Shown here in pieces: positions 7,014 through 9,669 of a stretch of 9,669 nt of DNA. This DNA comes from an uncultured Bacteroidota bacterium. GTDB lineage: Bacteria > Bacteroidota > Bacteroidia > Chitinophagales > Saprospiraceae. Position numbers and translations under genes: made by a program. The stretch spans positions 1 to 9,669 of the forward strand of contig CALEIL010000347.1 of NCBI GenBank assembly GCA_937876435.1, read 5' to 3'. Position 1 is the stretch's first letter. Every line of letters begins with the position of its first letter. The notes beneath the pieces were generated by a model, which saw nothing but the letters and a program-made list of their open reading frames with translations, made no database searches and was not told the DNA's origin.

Positions 7014-8873
7014 CTACTTCTGTTGCTTTTTCATTTGTTCCCGGTACAACTGTTGCTCCTGCTTTCGTAATTCCTGCAACTCCCGCTGTTTCTCATGGAT
7101 TTCCCTACTCAACTCCTGCAATTCTTTGGATCTGGCTTTTATCTCCTCAAATTTTTCACCCCGAAAACCCGGTGTGTAAAAATATGTAAATAGGCTATCG
7201 TTGGTGAAGGTGAAGGCACCATTTTTCATCGGCGCTAAAAGGCTGTCCACCTGAAAATGAAATGTCTCAGTCCAGGCCAGCCGATCCCACAAACTGTCGA
7301 TGTTGAAGTCAGGTACCTCCGGAATGGTAAACGAAAAACCGGGCAAAGAGTCCGGAGTATTCAGATGAAACGACTGCAGACGGGATTGCAATCCGGACAG
7401 ATTACTATGAAGCGAATCCAACTGATGTCGGGAAAAACTGAACGATCGGGCGAGAGAATCTCTGTTCGCATGAAATCGAAACATCACAGAATCCAGATTT
7501 TGGAATTTGGGGCGAAGACTTTGGGCGTGTAAGCGCATCCTTGCCAGGCTATCCCGCAATTGCCTCATATCGTGTTTGTCATAGACTACGACCTCGTCCC
7601 CATCAACGATCACCTTTATTTTGCCATCCGCCCGGACTACCACGGGTGTCTTAAGGCCGGGTACGGTATCCGATTTGATCACTACGAAAGAAGTGTCAAT
7701 TCTGATGCGGACTTCCACGGAATCCTGGTTGTCAGAGATATTGACAGCTTCTTCGTATTCAACAATAGTATCTATGTTTTTTGCTATCTCCAGCCCGACC
7801 GTTCCCTTCATTTCAGGGATGGTATCTGTCACTTGCGGTGAGAAGAAATCCGGCTCTTCTCCCTGGAAAAATTGACTTTTACCTATGGAAAAAAGAAGAA
7901 AAATCCCCATCAACGATCCGTAATACCATACAGAATGATCGGGTACGTACCGAAAAACCGGTTTCATCCCGAGCAGATATTTGACCCGGTTGAGCAGGTC
8001 ATTGGTTGACCCTCCGAGAGCCATTGACAATGATTTATTCCGGTGCAACTCTCCGACCTCGGACAGTGCACGCGCCAGGCTTTCCCGGTCACAACCCGCT
8101 TCCACGGCACGATGATCACAACAAAATTCCCTTTCCCGGCGAGCCATATAACTAAAATACCAAACCGCCGGATGGTAGAAAAACAGGGTTTCTACAACGG
8201 TCTGTATTATATTGATGAGAAAATCATGTCGCTGGATGTGAGCCAGTTCGTGAGCAATCACCGCTTTGAGGAGAGCCGGGGAAGTGTTGGTCAAAAAGGC
8301 TGCCGGGATGATGATCACGGGCTGAATGGTGCCGATGACCATAGGCATATGAACCCGCATGGAGGACCGGAAGCCGACGTTTTGCCGGATATTCATTTGA
8401 TCACACAAACCATCCAGAAAAGGAAAATTCTTCCTGTCGATGGATACGGCATCGTGTTTGAGCCGCTTCAGGCTCCAGAAATTGAAACTCATTCTGATCA
8501 TCAGGAGGATCACCCCGATGATATACATATAGGTCAACGAAGTGACGTTGGACTGCAAGAATTGAGTAGCTGTCTGCCAAAAGCCATCCTTTTCTATGAA
8601 ATCCGTCGCCAGGACGGCTTGTGCAAATTCTACAGACCGAATATCCAAGGGCTGAGGGATTCCCGCAAATTGCCGGTACATCAGAATGAAGGTCAGACTG
8701 GTCACCGACACCGACATAGCCATAAACAACAACGAGATCCGATACCGGGATCCGGGTCTTCTGTCCCGGAGCGACACCATAGTCACATAGAAAATAACGG
8801 CCAGACCGGTCAATTGCCATATTGAATGAATGAGGGTCCAGCCCAGGGAATAAATGTATGCGGAGTCCATCAT
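7014..8873 (-). CDS. M56 (BlaR1/MecR1-type) membrane metallopeptidase sensor
   Basis: Members of this family sense an envelope signal and act proteolytically on a partner BlaI-type repressor. The 619 residues have the BlaR1 plan: membrane segments at about 13-33, 46-66, 113-131 and 314-330, with the zinc peptidase between the third and fourth. HELAH at 208-212 supplies His208, Glu209 and His212; EFCCD at 249-253 supplies the likely third zinc ligand Glu249. The region after 330 should lie in the periplasm. It is not a penicillin-binding domain: no SxxK-SxN-KTG set is visible. It has a short beta-rich part (about 385-430, with KIKVIVDGDEVVVY), then 430-565 with eight recurring DSL/DSV words, then a charged coiled coil (about 572-619, rich in E, Q, K, R). 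ATG 8873 overlaps the repressor stop by 4 bases (ATGA), so expression is coupled. A second ATG follows immediately. No beta-lactamase is adjacent; the sensed signal is unknown. Confidence 0.92.
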   Translation of the reverse strand: MMDSAYIYSLGWTLIHSIWQLTGLAVIFYVTMVSLRDRRPGSRYRISLLFMAMSVSVTSLTFILMYRQFAGIPQPLDIRSVEFAQAVLATDFIEKDGFWQTATQFLQSNVTSLTYMYIIGVILLMIRMSFNFWSLKRLKHDAVSIDRKNFPFLDGLCDQMNIRQNVGFRSSMRVHMPMVIGTIQPVIIIPAAFLTNTSPALLKAVIAHELAHIQRHDFLINIIQTVVETLFFYHPAVWYFSYMARREREFCCDHRAVEAGCDRESLARALSEVGELHRNKSLSMALGGSTNDLLNRVKYLLGMKPVFRYVPDHSVWYYGSLMGIFLLFSIGKSQFFQGEEPDFFSPQVTDTIPEMKGTVGLEIAKNIDTIVEYEEAVNISDNQDSVEVRIRIDTSFVVIKSDTVPGLKTPVVVRADGKIKVIVDGDEVVVYDKHDMRQLRDSLARMRLHAQSLRPKFQNLDSVMFRFHANRDSLARSFSFSRHQLDSLHSNLSGLQSRLQSFHLNTPDSLPGFSFTIPEVPDFNIDSLWDRLAWTETFHFQVDSLLAPMKNGAFTFTNDSLFTYFYTPGFRGEKFEEIKARSKELQELSREIHEKQRELQELRKQEQQLYREQMKKQQK

Positions 8874-9262
8874 GACTTTTGGTTTTTGTTGGTTTCGTAT
8901 TGATCGATGACCTCTCTGATCCTGGCCAGTTCCTCTTCACTGGTATTTTTACTCCCGAGTAATTGCATCACCATCCGGCTGGCGCTGCCACCGAATGTAG
9001 CTTCGAGAAATGAATCGAGCCTGGATTGGGTGGTCTTTTTTTCGCTGACAACGGAGTGGTACAAATGGCTCCTCCCCTGCGCTTCGCGGCCGAGAAGTCC
9101 CTTGTCGGTCATGATCTGCATCATTTTCAGGGTAGTGGTATAGCCGGTTTGTCTTTCTTCCCCCAGGTAGTCATGAATCTGTCGCACCGTCATAGGTCCG
9201 TGTTTCCAAATAAGCTGCAGTATTTCGAGCTCGCCGTCTGTTGGTTCTGGTTTCATTGTCAT
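8870..9262 (-). CDS. BlaI/MecI/CopY-family transcriptional repressor
   Basis: This 130-residue winged-helix repressor is the partner of the M56 peptidase. The N-terminal DNA-binding domain spans about 5-72: PTDGELEILQLIWKHGPMT opens it, the recognition helix is around TGYTTTLKMMQIMTDKG (39-55), and the wing is GREAQGRSHLYH (58-69). Residues 74-125 form the helical dimerisation region (TTQSRLDSFLEATFGGSA, then SEEELARIREVI). The Asn-Phe bond cleaved in MecI/BlaI near residue 101 is not present at the equivalent place (QLL at 100-102), so the cleavage site, if any, cannot be predicted. ATG 9262 is the first start; Met3 (9256) is an alternative and neither has a Shine-Dalgarno sequence. Two dyads TACGA-N6-TCGTA upstream are the probable operators, one inside the promoter spacer, implying autorepression. 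It is first in a two-gene operon. Confidence 0.95.
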   Translation of the reverse strand: MTMKPEPTDGELEILQLIWKHGPMTVRQIHDYLGEERQTGYTTTLKMMQIMTDKGLLGREAQGRSHLYHSVVSEKKTTQSRLDSFLEATFGGSASRMVMQLLGSKNTSEEELARIREVIDQYETNKNQKS

Positions 9263-9322
9263 ATCAGTTTAGTTTTTTTAAATCCCTTCGGCCAGGTCAG
9301 GTGTGGCCCCACTTTGGAAATT

Positions 9323-9354
9323 CAAATATATACGAATCATTTCGTAGAAACAAA
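9323..9354 (-). promoter_or_regulatory. promoter of the BlaI/M56 operon
   Basis: On the minus strand TTTG (9351-9354) is followed after exactly 20 bases by TATATTTG (9323-9330), a full match to the Bacteroidota TTTG / TAnnTTTG promoter. Transcription should begin near 9316, giving a leader of about 54 bases before ATG 9262. This is the best promoter in the window. Sixteen of the 20 spacer bases are a perfect dyad, the proposed repressor site. Confidence 0.7.
9331..9346. promoter_or_regulatory. operator 1, probable BlaI-type repressor site
   Basis: TACGAATCATTTCGTA is a perfect inverted repeat (TACGAA-N4-TTCGTA). It abuts the -7 box and fills most of the spacer between -33 and -7, so bound repressor would block RNA polymerase. 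The TAC...GTA ends recall the TACA...TGTA cores of BlaI/CopY-type operators; assignment to this repressor is inference from position and symmetry. Confidence 0.65.
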
Positions 9355-9359
9355 CTTAG

Positions 9360-9375
9360 TACGATCAATTTCGTA
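9360..9375. promoter_or_regulatory. operator 2, probable BlaI-type repressor site
   Basis: TACGATCAATTTCGTA is an imperfect copy of operator 1 (5-base arms TACGA/TCGTA, same 16-base length), 29 bases away start to start and just upstream of the -33 box. Both are followed on the plus strand by G. Two sites at nearly three helical turns suggest cooperative binding of two dimers. Confidence 0.6.
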
Positions 9376-9473
9376 GTTAAATTATTGGAAATGGTGATTT
9401 TAACATTTTGAATGGAAACTCTGGCTATTCCGTTTTAGGAGGTTTGGTATGATGGTTTAGGAAGGTTGAAAGA

Positions 9474-9508
9474 GCTGAAAGCTGAAGGCTGATAGCTGAT
9501 AGCTGATA
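9474..9508. repeat. heptamer tandem repeat, five units
   Basis: Five uninterrupted 7-base units: GCTGAAA, GCTGAAG, then GCTGATA three times, followed by a broken unit GCTTTAT. A related longer unit, GTTGAAAGA, directly precedes at 9465-9473. The block change from GCTGAAR to GCTGATA looks like slippage or unit duplication. Seven is not a multiple of three, so coding use is unlikely. Confidence 0.85.
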
Positions 9509-9527
9509 GCTTTATGCGGTTTAGAAC

Positions 9528-9567
9528 GTTGAGGTGTTGAGGTGTTGAGAAGTTGAGAAGTTGAGAA
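9528..9567. repeat. octamer tandem repeat, five units
   Basis: Five uninterrupted 8-base units: GTTGAGGT twice, then GTTGAGAA three times, ending in a GGTTTAG word. The core GTTGA matches the GCTGA of the heptamer array 20 bases to the left, so the two arrays look related. No frame runs through it. Confidence 0.85.
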
Positions 9568-9618
9568 GGTTTAGTTTTAAAAAGCGATCAATGTAAAAGG
9601 ATTCATTTTTTCTCAGTT

Positions 9619-9654
9619 ATCCCAATCTGAGTATTTGTTTTTGAAGATTGGGAT
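9619..9654. repeat. inverted repeat with 10-base arms
   Basis: ATCCCAATCT (9619-9628) and AGATTGGGAT (9645-9654) are exact reverse complements separated by 16 bases that include a T5 run. It could be a terminator of a gene beyond the right edge, a protein-binding dyad or part of a dispersed repeat. There is no T-run directly after the second arm on the plus strand. Confidence 0.7.
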
Positions 9655-9669
9655 TCTTCAAACTTCAAA

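Larger units (their letters stand above)
9376..9669. other. right flank, non-coding with repeats
   Basis: No reading frame of useful length is seen on either strand upstream of the operon. The stretch holds two short tandem arrays sharing a GYTGA core (9474-9508 and 9528-9567), three copies of GGTTTAG that bracket them (9454-9460, 9518-9524, 9568-9574), and a 10-base-arm inverted repeat at 9619-9654. The remainder is AT-rich with no recognised gene or RNA. Confidence 0.6.

Noticed and set aside
8043..8825. Long plus-strand open frame of 260 codons
   Set aside because: It is antisense to the M56 gene, whose motifs and coupling to the repressor are clear; the plus frame has no family-like features.
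9454..9574. CRISPR-like array
   Set aside because: Units of 7-8 bases are directly adjacent, with no unique spacers and no cas genes.

Overview
The window reads as chromosomal DNA of a member of the Bacteroidota. The evidence is the promoter architecture (TTTG about 20 bases before TAnnTTTG-type boxes instead of -35/-10), mostly absent Shine-Dalgarno sequences, two Bacteroidota-type uncharacterised families (DUF6427-like membrane protein, DUF6528-like lipoprotein) and a BlaI/M56 pair of the type widespread in that phylum. The lineage call is inference from protein character; no rRNA or tRNA is present.

Layout, left to right. 1-306 has no convincing gene. 307-2895 (minus) is a DsbD-type thiol:disulfide interchange gene split by one in-frame TGA into an N-terminal half (signal peptide, two copies of the DsbD alpha domain, three membrane segments) and a C-terminal half (remaining membrane segments plus a thioredoxin-like domain). 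Upstream of it on the same strand are purQ (2985-3692) and a polytopic membrane protein (3801-4772). Divergent from these is a long-chain polyprenyl diphosphate synthase (4959-5939, plus), which meets a beta-propeller-like lipoprotein gene (5955-6833, minus) tail to tail with only 15 bases between. 7014-9262 (minus) is a two-gene operon: a BlaI/MecI-type repressor, then an M56 membrane metallopeptidase overlapping it by 4 bases. 9376-9669 is non-coding with short tandem repeats and an inverted repeat.

How the genes relate. Most are housekeeping and functionally independent: purine synthesis, isoprenoid chain synthesis (probably the quinone side chain) and envelope redox transfer. The one self-contained regulatory system is the BlaI/M56 operon. 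Its promoter is a near-perfect Bacteroidota promoter with one perfect dyad operator filling the spacer between the two boxes and a second dyad just upstream, so autorepression is strongly suggested. The sensor has no penicillin-binding domain and no resistance gene is adjacent, so signal and targets are unknown.

I see no CRISPR array, phage, transposase or defence system. The strongest oddities are the in-frame TGA in dsbD, the nested operator/promoter, the unusual sensor domain of the M56 protein and the GYTGA tandem-repeat patch at the right edge.
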